A stretch of 13,839 nt of DNA from CAYNEL01 sp964396225 (GCA_964396225.1 CAYNEL010000026.1:1-13839); one strand, 5' to 3'; positions 6,412-13,174 are shown, numbered from the stretch's first letter. Numbers and translations are program-made. The notes: generated by a model not told the origin, from the letters alone.

Positions 6412-8100
6412 TTAGACCGGAGGCAGGGTGCGGAAGACGGGTACGACCGGCGCGCCGCGCGGTACCACCTGGATTTCGAGATTGGGGGTCAGCGGTCCGA
6501 ACCATTCCTTGCCTTCCTCGAGCATTTGCCATTGGAAGTTGTACGTGCCCGGAACGGAGGGGGCCGTGACGGTGAAACTGAAAGTCTTCTCCTCGCCGGT
6601 GGGTATCGTTTCGCCCCGGGCGAGGAATGCCCGCCCGCCCCAGACGGCGTTGTCCTTGGGATTCTGGGAGCCGAGGCGATAGCCGGCCGCGTCGCTCCAC
6701 GGACGGCCGCCGGCGTTCAAAACGGTGATGGAGACCGGGTACGTCTCTCCGGCGATCATCTCCTCGGGTACGGACTGGGAGAGGAAACGCATGTCGTTCA
6801 CGTCCTCGGCCAGCTCGGTGAAACCGAGGGCCACGGCGTCCGCGCCGGTCACGCTTGGAGCGGCCGAAGCACTCGCGATGGCAAACGCCTGGTCCATGAG
6901 GTTCTCGTCCCGGCAGGAGAAACTGTTGTCAGGAGTGTAGAACTCGGGGTTGGGGCCGTAGCAGCCGCCGTTGTTCCGGTAGACGATGGCCAGATATGGG
7001 ACGAGAAAGCCGAATTTCTCGTCAGTAAAGCGGCGTTTCAGCTCGAGGATGGTCTTGGCCCGGGTAGCCCGGTCCATCCGGGCGTAGATGCTCATATCGT
7101 CGTCCGGAATGCCGCTCCAGTCCAGGTGGAGGAGGACGTTGTGCGCCCGATCAGCAAACCGGGGATGCCACATCAGCGGCCAGCACCAGTTCTTGTTCTG
7201 TTTGGCCCGGTACGAGAAGCACGGGCCGCTCTCGATCTGGCCCCGGGCGTCGATACCCATCCCGCCCTCGATATAGTCAAAAAGCTTCAGGTACTGTTCG
7301 TTGTCGATATCGCCCGTCTGCGCCCCCACCACCACCGTCTTGCCCTGCTCGGCCGCGTAGTCGCGGATCTCCTTGACCACGGCCGGCGCGATCGGGTTGC
7401 GGAGACCGGGGTTGTCCTGGAAATAGATCTGCCCGATGAGGATGTTCTGGATGCCCCAGTCGATCCCCTGGCGGGTGATGGAACGCACATAGGCCCGGTA
7501 TTCCGGGCTGGCAAAATTAGCCTTGCAGGTCCCCTCACCCCACATCCCCTGGCTGCCGGCACGGCACATCTTGGCGAAATCCAAATCACGGCCGGTGAGG
7601 GGATCCTGATAAGTGCCTTTGGTCGGGATGGCTTCGGCCACGAACATGCCGTAGGTCACCCCGGGCTTGGTGATGAGTCGCCGCGCCCGATCGGCCTGCT
7701 TGAAGTCAGGCGGCTTGAGCCAAGTCTCGAGCGCCCGATGGAGGTGGAGACACTGGGAGCGGTTGATGAGGGCGGCCGTGCGCGCCGGATCCCCACCATA
7801 ACCGGACAGGAAGCCGTCCGCGATGCAGCCTTGATTGCGGATGGTGGCCATGAGCGCTTTTTGGGCGGGAGAAATGGCCGCGTCCGATTGGGTTTCAATG
7901 CGGAGCGACACGGCCGCGATGAGGGCCGCCACGCCACCCGCCAGAAAGATGATAAGCGAGATGACCTGCCAGGTCCGCACCTTGCGTAGATGGACGAAGT
8001 GGAACCGCCGCATGAAACCGAGCCGGCTCTCGTGCATCCACTGGTCCACGGGACGGCCCGGCTGGGAGTTGTTCTGGGCAAAAGGAGACGGTCCCTGCAT
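6412..8100 (-). CDS. Membrane-anchored putative TIM-barrel hydrolase with NBR1-type Ig-like domain
   Basis: 562 residues. A basic cytoplasmic N-terminus (about 1-43) precedes one transmembrane helix (about 44-66), so the rest should face outward. Residues 85-430 alternate strand-like and helical stretches in a TIM-barrel-like rhythm: IQNILIGQIYFQD (217-229), KTVVVGAQTGD (254-264), YIEGGMGID (276-284), NVLLHLDWSG (321-330) and FGFLVPYLAIV (363-373). Acidic residues at strand ends (D228, D263, E278, D284, D327) are possible catalytic residues. Eight cysteines (92, 117, 179, 192, 294, 306, 380, 396) could form disulfides. Residues 441-546 match the NBR1-type Ig-like domain, with VSITVLNAGGRPWSD and the W-Q-M...WFG ending, often attached to bacterial secreted enzymes. 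A glycoside-hydrolase-like role is inference, and the substrate is unknown. No Shine-Dalgarno is seen; a TG-extended TAGAAT box lies 18 bases before the ATG. Confidence 0.8.
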   Translation of the reverse strand: MQGPSPFAQNNSQPGRPVDQWMHESRLGFMRRFHFVHLRKVRTWQVISLIIFLAGGVAALIAAVSLRIETQSDAAISPAQKALMATIRNQGCIADGFLSGYGGDPARTAALINRSQCLHLHRALETWLKPPDFKQADRARRLITKPGVTYGMFVAEAIPTKGTYQDPLTGRDLDFAKMCRAGSQGMWGEGTCKANFASPEYRAYVRSITRQGIDWGIQNILIGQIYFQDNPGLRNPIAPAVVKEIRDYAAEQGKTVVVGAQTGDIDNEQYLKLFDYIEGGMGIDARGQIESGPCFSYRAKQNKNWCWPLMWHPRFADRAHNVLLHLDWSGIPDDDMSIYARMDRATRAKTILELKRRFTDEKFGFLVPYLAIVYRNNGGCYGPNPEFYTPDNSFSCRDENLMDQAFAIASASAAPSVTGADAVALGFTELAEDVNDMRFLSQSVPEEMIAGETYPVSITVLNAGGRPWSDAAGYRLGSQNPKDNAVWGGRAFLARGETIPTGEEKTFSFTVTAPSVPGTYNFQWQMLEEGKEWFGPLTPNLEIQVVPRGAPVVPVFRTLPPV

Positions 8101-8118
8101 AGCGGGTTTGTTTCTCCC

Positions 8119-8127
8119 ATTCTAACA
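8119..8127 (-). promoter_or_regulatory. Extended -10 promoter (TGtTAGAAT) of the anchored hydrolase gene
   Basis: Minus-strand TGTTAGAAT ends 18 bases before ATG 8100, predicting a leader of only about 12 bases without Shine-Dalgarno. It lies just past the tRNA-Gly terminator. Confidence 0.55.
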
Positions 8128-8152
8128 CGCGCGGCGGAACCTTCGGGAAAAC

Positions 8153-8174
8153 AAAAACCGCCCGGCAGGGGCGG
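8153..8174 (-). terminator. Intrinsic terminator after tRNA-Gly
   Basis: On the minus strand a 6-bp GC stem (8169-8174 with 8158-8163) with a 5-base loop is followed by TTTTTGTTTT. It begins 16 bases after the tRNA 3' end. Confidence 0.85.
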
Positions 8175-8190
8175 CTGAAAGCCTCGTATG

Positions 8191-8261
8191 AGCGGGAGAC
8201 GGGAATCGAACCCGCGTATCTAGCTTGGAAGGCTAGTGTACTACCATTGTACTACTCCCGC
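8191..8261 (-). tRNA. tRNA-Gly (anticodon UCC)
   Basis: 71-nt cloverleaf: acceptor GCGGGAG/CTCCCGC with discriminator U73, D-arm GTAC/GTAC with GG, anticodon stem CTAGC/GCTAG with loop CTTCCAA (anticodon at 8227-8229), and T-loop TTCGATT. U8 and A14 are standard. CCA is not encoded. The 5' end lies 12 bases after the stop of the reductase gene on the same strand, so it may be processed from that mRNA. Confidence 0.96.
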
Positions 8262-8273
8262 TATTGTAGAGAC

Positions 8274-8999
8274 CTACTTCACCGAAGCCAAGCCAGTGAA
8301 GGGGTCTTTTTTGATGTTTTCCGGCCCTACCCCCAATTCAGCCGCCACTTTCTCCATGGCTTCGAGGAAACTCAAGGACCCGACGAGATAGTAGAGGGCT
8401 TGCGCCGGTTCAGGGACGTATTGCCGGACCATATCGGCGCAGAGATAACCATTCTCATCCATCCACTCGCAGATCATGCCTGGATCGGTCAAGGTGTTGA
8501 TGACCGTGCATGTAGGGCTCTTGAAGGCCAGCATCTCGTCGATAAACGGAGCGTCTTCGGGCCGACGGTTGGAGTAGAAGAGGAAGAATGGGTTCTGCCG
8601 CTTGTCCACGACCGCCTGGCGGAGGATGCTCCGCACCGGCGTGATGCCAATGCCGCCCGCCAGGAAGATGATGGTCCGCGACTGGTCGTCGGGCAGGACG
8701 AAATGGCCGACCGCGTCCCGGATGATGACTTCGCCTCCGATGGGCATGGCGGCGATGGTTTTCTTGAAACCGCTCTCGCTGATGCGCATGGCAAAGACAA
8801 GCTCGGGATCACTCGGGGCCGAGGCGATGGAGAGCGACCGGTGGCCTCTCCGGTCGTCGGGGAAAGCGAGCTCGGGCAGGCTCATGGCCACGTATTGGCC
8901 GGCCTGGAAAGAGAATCCAGCCGGTTTCTCAAAAGAAAAGGCGAAGGTCTGGCGGGCCACTTCGCGCTTGCTGACAAGCTTCACGGTATAGGTTTGCAT
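8274..8999 (-). CDS. Ferredoxin-NADP reductase-like FAD/NAD(P)H oxidoreductase
   Basis: Predicted soluble flavoprotein of 241 residues that passes electrons between NAD(P)H and a carrier or acceptor. The FAD-binding beta-barrel holds GQYVAMSLPE (34-43) and R54-S-L-S57, the family's RxYS motif with Leu for Tyr. The NAD(P)-binding domain starts at about 108 with IFLAGGIGITP (111-121), followed by FFLFYSNRRPEDAPF (138-152) and the C-terminal YYLVGSLSFLEAM (203-215). There is no ferredoxin or globin domain, so this is a stand-alone reductase module. It ends in FTGLASVK, without the C-terminal aromatic residue of plant-type FNRs. The start at 8999 places the first beta-strand at the N-terminus. 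It lies seven bases after a strong -10 box, which implies a leaderless mRNA. tRNA-Gly follows 12 bases after the stop. The electron partner is not identifiable in the window. Confidence 0.92.
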   Translation of the reverse strand: MQTYTVKLVSKREVARQTFAFSFEKPAGFSFQAGQYVAMSLPELAFPDDRRGHRSLSIASAPSDPELVFAMRISESGFKKTIAAMPIGGEVIIRDAVGHFVLPDDQSRTIIFLAGGIGITPVRSILRQAVVDKRQNPFFLFYSNRRPEDAPFIDEMLAFKSPTCTVINTLTDPGMICEWMDENGYLCADMVRQYVPEPAQALYYLVGSLSFLEAMEKVAAELGVGPENIKKDPFTGLASVK

Positions 9000-9006
9000 G
9001 GCTTGA

Positions 9007-9035
9007 AGTATAGGCAATGGCGGGGTTTTGTTCAA
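9007..9035 (-). promoter_or_regulatory. Promoter TTGAAC-N17-TATACT, predicted leaderless
   Basis: Minus strand: the -35 is TTGAAC (9035-9030), the spacer 17 bases, and the -10 TATACT (9012-9007). Conventional spacing puts the transcription start at 9000 or 8999, which is the A of the reductase ATG or the base before it. Confidence 0.75.
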
Positions 9036-9096
9036 CCCTTGCCCCGCTCCCGCTTTCGTGGGAGAATGAGCGACTGCTCCTCGTCCATCCATCCCT

Positions 9097-9537
9097 ATGC
9101 TCTCCATCAAGGAACTCGGCCACGTCGTTCTCTACGTTTCCGACCTCGCCCGCTCGGCGGATTTCTACCGTGACACCCTCGGCTTCCGCGAAATCGCCAG
9201 GCGGCACGGCATGGCTCTGTTTTCCGGCGGCCGCACCCACCACGAGCTCCTGCTCATCGAGGTCGGCCGGGAACCGGACCCGAGACAGGCACCGAAACCC
9301 GGTCTCTACCACATCGGTTTCAAGATCGGCGATACGGACGAGGAGCTCCGCGAGGCGCTCGCGACACTCGAGGCAAAAGGCGTTCCTCTCGTCGGGACGG
9401 CCGACCACGCCGTCACACACAGCCTCTACATCCTGGATCCGGACGGCAACGAGCTTGAGCTCTATGTGGATGTGGACGGCCGCTGGCAAGACGATCCCGA
9501 CCTCATCCTCTCCCCTCCCCGACCGCTCGACCTTTGA
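9097..9537 (+). CDS. VOC superfamily (glyoxalase/bleomycin-resistance/dioxygenase fold) protein
   Basis: 146-residue cytoplasmic protein of the vicinal-oxygen-chelate fold, with two beta-alpha-beta-beta-beta modules. Module 1 holds LGHVVLYVSDLARSADFY (7-24) and LGFREI. Module 2 holds GLYHIGFKI (69-77), a helix with a lysine-glycine turn, and the typical end LDPDGNELELY (113-123). Candidate metal ligands are H9, H72 and E121, the usual positions in this fold, so a metal-dependent enzyme is likely. The DPDGNELELY ending recalls extradiol dioxygenase-like members and glyoxalase-type resistance proteins. The reaction cannot be assigned. The final 20 residues are Pro/Asp-rich and look disordered. 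The start is the first in-frame ATG, with no Shine-Dalgarno and no clear promoter. It is divergent from the reductase gene (97 bases between starts) and ends at a strong terminator. Confidence 0.9.
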   Translation: MLSIKELGHVVLYVSDLARSADFYRDTLGFREIARRHGMALFSGGRTHHELLLIEVGREPDPRQAPKPGLYHIGFKIGDTDEELREALATLEAKGVPLVGTADHAVTHSLYILDPDGNELELYVDVDGRWQDDPDLILSPPRPLDL

Positions 9538-9566
9538 AAAAACGCCCCCAGACGGGGGCGTTTGGC
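9538..9566. terminator. Bidirectional intrinsic terminator between VOC and Ig-repeat genes
   Basis: A 10-bp stem AAACGCCCCC/GGGGGCGTTT (9540-9549 with 9554-9563) has an AGAC loop. It starts directly after the stop at 9537. On the minus strand a run of T follows, so it can also end the convergent gene with its stop at 9597. Confidence 0.92.
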
Positions 9567-9596
9567 TTTATTTGAGTCGGGACCGATGTGTCCAGG

Positions 9597-12497
9597 TTAG
9601 CACACTCCGGCCACGCATACCTTGTGCGTTTTGACGACACTCACACTGGCCGCGTTGTAACAGGTCAGGGAATACGTCCCCCTCTGGCCGACGGTACCCA
9701 CTGACTCTGAGCCTTTCAGGGCTTTCGCTCCGCTCCAGGTCGTGATCCCGACTGTGTTCGAAGCGGTGCAGCGTGTCGCGCCCGTGGACGTCCAGGAAAG
9801 CACCACCCTCACTCCGGCGAGCAGGCCGGGTGTCAGTGTAAGCGTTGGTGGCGGTGGGAGAGGCAGGACCGTCACCTTGACGCTTTTGGCGATGCTTCCG
9901 CCAGCCCCTTTGCAGGTGAGGGTGTAGGTCTTGGTGGCGGAGAGGGCGCCCGTAGATGCGGAGCCCGAGATGGCCTTAGCGCCCGTCCAGGCGCCAGAAG
10001 CGGCGCAGGAAGTGGCGTTGGTCGTCGACCACTTGAGAATGGAGGCTTTGGTCGCGTACACGGAGGTGGGGGTGGCGGTCAGTGTCAGTGTCGGCGCGGC
10101 CGTCGAGGCGGTAACCTTCATGGTCACGCTCTTGGTCACACTTCCCCCAGGACCCGTGCAGGTGATGGTGAATGTGTACGTCCCGGCGGTGCCATACGGT
10201 CCCACCGTCGAGGTCCCTTGGAGCGCGTACGTTGATTGTGGGGGGTTGCTCCAGCCGCCGAGACAGGCGGTGGCGTTGGTCGACGCCCAGGTGAAAACGT
10301 TTTTCTGGCCTACGGGCACAGATGTGGGAGAAATGCTGAAACTGAGCGCGGGGGGAGCCGCCGCGGCGGCGGCGATCGAGAAGGCCGGTCCCGTCTTGGA
10401 GCGGGACGTATTGGCCGCATCCACAATGCGGATGACATAATTCCCGGCTGTGAAATCCGCCGGCACGTTCCAGGTGTAGGAACCGGAATTGGGTACGCTC
10501 GTGGCGATCGTATAGGGCAGGGTGGCCGCGTCTACGGTTTTTATGAACGGACGCAGGAGGCCAGCCATGGGACCGCTCTTCCCTGCTGCGACCGGGGCGG
10601 CATCCAGGTAGAGATTGACCGCCCCACCGGCAACCGACGACTGCCATTGGATATTCACCGGGGAACCGGCCAGGATCCGCTGGCCGACCGTCGGCGAGAG
10701 GATATCGAACGTGGCCGGCGCGGTAAGGGTGAGTGGGACCTTGTTCGAGGTGCCGAGAGCATTGGTCACGGAGACGAGGTACGAGCCGGGAGAGGAGACG
10801 ACGCAGGGAAGCCCGCAGGCCTGCACGATCGGGGAGTAGCCGCAGGCGCTCGAACAGACCGGGATGTTGAACGCCAGCGTCTTGCCATCAGTCGAAGCCA
10901 CGGCGTTGACATAGGTCGTGCCGATATTGATCGTGTTATTGGTCGCCTGGAAATTGCCTCCCGCGATGGTGACGAGATCCCCGATGCCCACCGAAGCCGG
11001 GTTGATGGTCGTCACGAAGGGAGTGAAGGAGAGGGGCGGGGCTGTGCTGTTCGTAGTGAAAATCACGCTGTTGGTCGTCGTGCCGCGGATCTGGTTGCCT
11101 TGGGCGAAGAAGACCGACTGGTAGGTACCGGACGGGCTCCGCTGTTCTTCGGCACAGGTCGCATTGGGATAGATCCCCGGACCTTTGTAACAGGCGCTCA
11201 GATACTGGGGCAAGGCGAACGTGCCCGGCAACGCGGCCAGGTTGATGAAGCCGGAAACAGCGCTGCTTCCTCCCGGAGCGTTCGATCCGCTCACCGCCAG
11301 TACCCCGGCTCCGGCCGCGGTGTTCGGGTCGGTCGCAAGGGTCAGACTGGTACCGGTAGCCACGTTGGTGTTGGGGGTGATGGAAGTGAGGATGTGAGAC
11401 GCCGTCGAGGCACTCACGGGTACGGAGATAGCGGTATCGCCAGGCATCACGGTAGCCCTCCCAGGAAAAACGAATATTCCCCTGCTGATCGCACTGCCAA
11501 AACAGAGAGCCGCGTTGCTGACGGAGCAGCGCGGTATGGTGAGCCTGATGACCATGCCGGGCACGACCGTGCTGAAATTCATTGCGATCCGGCTCGTGGG
11601 CGTCGCTGTTGGAATAAACTCAATCTGTCCGCTTGTCGGCAGGTTGCGGCCAATGATGGTCACACTGTCCCCGACGAACATCGAGGGGTGCGCCAAACCT
11701 CTCGGCAAGATGGCTGCGATCTGGACGGTCGCATTGGCAGCGTAGGCGGGAACGCTGATGGCGTTCTGTTGGACGCTCGGGCCGCCGTTTGCCGCAAGAC
11801 AGGTGATCCCATAGGTAGTGGCTCCGAGTTGGGACGCTGTTTCGACGACGTACTGGGTCGTATTCTTGCCGTTGCTGTTCGGTTTGACTCCCGACCAGCC
11901 TCCGGTGGCATAGCAACTGGTCACGTTCTGGGTGCTCCAGAGAAGTTCCACAATGTATTTCGCCTGAGTGGTACTTGGATCAGCGCTCACTCCTACGATG
12001 CGTGGCCAAAAGGTAATGAACGGCGCAGTAGTTACCGGCTCTACCAAGAAGTTATACGGGGTGCCTTGGAGACTGAGCAGTTGTGTGTTCCCGCCGAACT
12101 GCACCTTCCCTCCTGGCCCGGTACACTCGAAGATAAAGCGTGGCTGGCCGCCGAAAGCAATGCCAAACCCCGGCACATACGATCGTATTTCTCCCTCACT
12201 AGCATCGACCGTATAGGCATTTTCGTCGAGGTTGGTGGTCGGCACGCTACGTTTGAACACGTTGATCTCGGAACAGGTAGTGACATTGGCCACGTCCCAA
12301 GTGAGGGAGATCCGGTAGATTTCGGTGTTCACCTCAAAGCGGGAGCTGATGACCTTCATCTGGGCCAGCTTGACCTGGGGAGGGGCCGATTGGGCCCGGC
12401 CCTCGGAGACGACAAGCGTCGCCATGCTCACGAAAGAAATCGCCGCGACAATGCCGAAGAGGGCGTGAGGGGAGAGTTTTTTGATGTGGTGAGGCAT
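9597..12497 (-). CDS. Large secreted surface protein with Ig-like W/C repeats, TIG-like and Kre9-like domains
   Basis: 966 residues. A Sec-type signal peptide (about 1-36: basic start, hydrophobic core, cleavage near AQS-A) means it is exported. Five Ig-like repeats each show W(S/T)...C followed about 35-50 residues later by (Y/F)xxxC, suggesting one disulfide per domain: 60-135, 180-250, 717-796, 802-877 and 883-959. The last three share GGW/TWSGAK, SxSxG and TYTxTC. Between them lie TIG/IPT-like regions (about 260-370 and 493-591, with DSVTIIGRNL and DLVTIAGGNF) and a Kre9/Knh1-like Ser-Thr-rich domain (597-708, with SPVNIQW, SGSYTWNVP and GNYVIRI). No catalytic motif, LPXTG or C-terminal helix is seen, so how it attaches to the cell is unclear. 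The likely role is adhesion or cell surface structure. The start at 12497 is chosen because the in-frame start at 12554 would precede the -10 box. The Shine-Dalgarno is weak. Confidence 0.88.
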   Translation of the reverse strand: MPHHIKKLSPHALFGIVAAISFVSMATLVVSEGRAQSAPPQVKLAQMKVISSRFEVNTEIYRISLTWDVANVTTCSEINVFKRSVPTTNLDENAYTVDASEGEIRSYVPGFGIAFGGQPRFIFECTGPGGKVQFGGNTQLLSLQGTPYNFLVEPVTTAPFITFWPRIVGVSADPSTTQAKYIVELLWSTQNVTSCYATGGWSGVKPNSNGKNTTQYVVETASQLGATTYGITCLAANGGPSVQQNAISVPAYAANATVQIAAILPRGLAHPSMFVGDSVTIIGRNLPTSGQIEFIPTATPTSRIAMNFSTVVPGMVIRLTIPRCSVSNAALCFGSAISRGIFVFPGRATVMPGDTAISVPVSASTASHILTSITPNTNVATGTSLTLATDPNTAAGAGVLAVSGSNAPGGSSAVSGFINLAALPGTFALPQYLSACYKGPGIYPNATCAEEQRSPSGTYQSVFFAQGNQIRGTTTNSVIFTTNSTAPPLSFTPFVTTINPASVGIGDLVTIAGGNFQATNNTINIGTTYVNAVASTDGKTLAFNIPVCSSACGYSPIVQACGLPCVVSSPGSYLVSVTNALGTSNKVPLTLTAPATFDILSPTVGQRILAGSPVNIQWQSSVAGGAVNLYLDAAPVAAGKSGPMAGLLRPFIKTVDAATLPYTIATSVPNSGSYTWNVPADFTAGNYVIRIVDAANTSRSKTGPAFSIAAAAAAPPALSFSISPTSVPVGQKNVFTWASTNATACLGGWSNPPQSTYALQGTSTVGPYGTAGTYTFTITCTGPGGSVTKSVTMKVTASTAAPTLTLTATPTSVYATKASILKWSTTNATSCAASGAWTGAKAISGSASTGALSATKTYTLTCKGAGGSIAKSVKVTVLPLPPPPTLTLTPGLLAGVRVVLSWTSTGATRCTASNTVGITTWSGAKALKGSESVGTVGQRGTYSLTCYNAASVSVVKTHKVCVAGVC

Positions 12498-12544
12498 GCG
12501 CGTGGCGACATGTCCTGGAAAATCGAACGGCCGATGATATACCC

Positions 12545-12553
12545 AGTATATCA
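12545..12553 (-). promoter_or_regulatory. Extended -10 promoter (TGaTATACT) of the Ig-repeat protein gene
   Basis: Minus-strand TGATATACT predicts a start near 12538 and a leader of about 40 bases before ATG 12497. The -35 is not recognisable. It overlaps an upstream in-frame start and so argues against it. Confidence 0.65.
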
Positions 12554-12587
12554 CGCTAAGAAGACTTGGGACGCGCGTTTTCCGACG

Positions 12588-12615
12588 AAAAACGCCCCGG
12601 ACTGGGGCGTTTTTT
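12588..12615. terminator. Terminator downstream of tRNA-Pro
   Basis: An 11-bp stem AAAAACGCCCC/GGGGCGTTTTT (12588-12598 with 12604-12614) has a 5-base loop and T-runs in both directions. In minus orientation it ends the tRNA-Pro transcript 32 bases after its 3' end and insulates the next promoter at 12545-12553. Confidence 0.9.
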
Positions 12616-12646
12616 CAAGTCTGCATAACACCGGACAATCCCGCTG

Positions 12647-12717
12647 TCGGGCTGCTGGGAGTCGAACCCAGTCAACATGCTCCCAAAGCATGCGTACTAC
12701 CGTCATACGCCAGCCCG
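12647..12717 (-). tRNA. tRNA-Pro (anticodon UGG), atypical core
   Basis: 71-nt cloverleaf: acceptor CGGGCTG/CAGCCCG with C1-G72 and A73 as in bacterial tRNA-Pro, D-stem GTAT/GTAC, anticodon stem CATGC/GCATG with loop TTTGGGA (anticodon at 12683-12685), 4-base variable loop, and T-stem CTGGG/CCCAG with loop TTCGACT. CCA is not encoded. Unusually, position 8 is G (normally U) and position 14 is G (normally A), so the standard U8-A14 tertiary pair is absent. All stems are otherwise intact, so it is probably functional. Confidence 0.9.
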
Positions 12718-12730
12718 ACAGCGTTATCGT

Positions 12731-12767
12731 CCCCAAAGCAGGCGTCCTACCAGCATACGACGCCCCG
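12731..12767 (-). pseudogene. Truncated 5'-half copy of tRNA-Pro
   Basis: Reading on the minus strand, the first 36 bases match tRNA-Pro from its 5' end through the anticodon UGG and one base beyond at 29 of 36 positions without a gap. The similarity then stops: there is no 3' anticodon strand, T-arm or 3' acceptor strand. It lies 13 bases upstream of the real tRNA in the same orientation. It looks like the remnant of a tandem tRNA duplication. Confidence 0.65.
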
Positions 12768-12826
12768 GAGATCTCCCCAAGCATAGCCTGGGCCCTCCTC
12801 CACGGTCAACGCGCCATGGTCCGAAA

Positions 12827-12854
12827 GCAAAAATCCCGTCACCGGGATTTTTGC
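12827..12854. terminator. Intrinsic terminator after the HU gene
   Basis: A 12-bp stem GCAAAAATCCCG/CGGGATTTTTGC (12827-12838 with 12843-12854) has a 4-base loop. It lies 24 bases after the HU stop in minus orientation, and the T-run forms the 3' side of the stem. Confidence 0.85.
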
Positions 12855-12878
12855 CCTATCTTTGTCTTTGGGGAAAGA

Positions 12879-13163
12879 CTACTTCACCGCTTCCTTGAGG
12901 GTCTTGCCGGCGGTGAACTTGGGTACCGACATGGCCGGAATGTGGATCTTCTCCTTGGTCTGGGGGTTGATGCCTTCGCGGGCCTTGCGGTTGGAAACCT
13001 TAAAGGTACCGAAGCCGGTGAGCGTCACCTTGTTGCCGTTCTTGAGCTCACGGGTGATAGCGTCAACCATCGACTCGATGACCATTTCCACGTCCTTCTT
13101 GGACAGGTCGGTCTTCTCGACGATGCCGTGGACGAGCGTGTCCTTGTTGATGTTCTTTGCCAT
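12879..13163 (-). CDS. hup: HU-family nucleoid DNA-binding protein
   Basis: 94-residue histone-like protein that binds and bends DNA as a dimer. The order is typical: helical dimerisation body (about 1-46, with DTLVHGIVEKTDLSKKDVE), the HU/IHF signature from GFGTFKV through NRKAREGINPQT (about 50-69), the flexible beta-arm with proline at its tip, and the C-terminal VPKFTAGKTLKEAVK. The length is that of canonical HU. A single gene of this kind is seen here; whether a second copy exists cannot be told. ATG 13163 is preferred over an in-frame GTG at 13172 because AGGTGG lies five bases before it. It follows rny on the same strand at 222 bases and has a plausible promoter of its own, so it is probably a monocistronic, highly expressed gene ending at the terminator 24 bases downstream. 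Confidence 0.97.
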   Translation of the reverse strand: MAKNINKDTLVHGIVEKTDLSKKDVEMVIESMVDAITRELKNGNKVTLTGFGTFKVSNRKAREGINPQTKEKIHIPAMSVPKFTAGKTLKEAVK

Positions 13164-13168
13164 AGTTG

Positions 13169-13174
13169 CCACCT
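13169..13174 (-). promoter_or_regulatory. Shine-Dalgarno AGGTGG of the HU gene
   Basis: Minus-strand AGGTGG lies five bases upstream of ATG 13163. It selects this start over the GTG at 13172, which would overlap it. Confidence 0.75.

Noticed and set aside
6340..7989. 549-residue plus-strand open frame antisense to the anchored hydrolase gene
   Set aside because: The minus-strand frame has a TM helix, a recognisable Ig-like domain and a promoter. The plus-strand frame starts inside a terminator and shows no domain.
12647..12767. tRNA-Pro and its partial copy as attL/attR of an integrated element
   Set aside because: Only 13 bases separate the copies, no integrase is nearby, and the repeat is the 5' half, whereas integration usually duplicates the 3' half.
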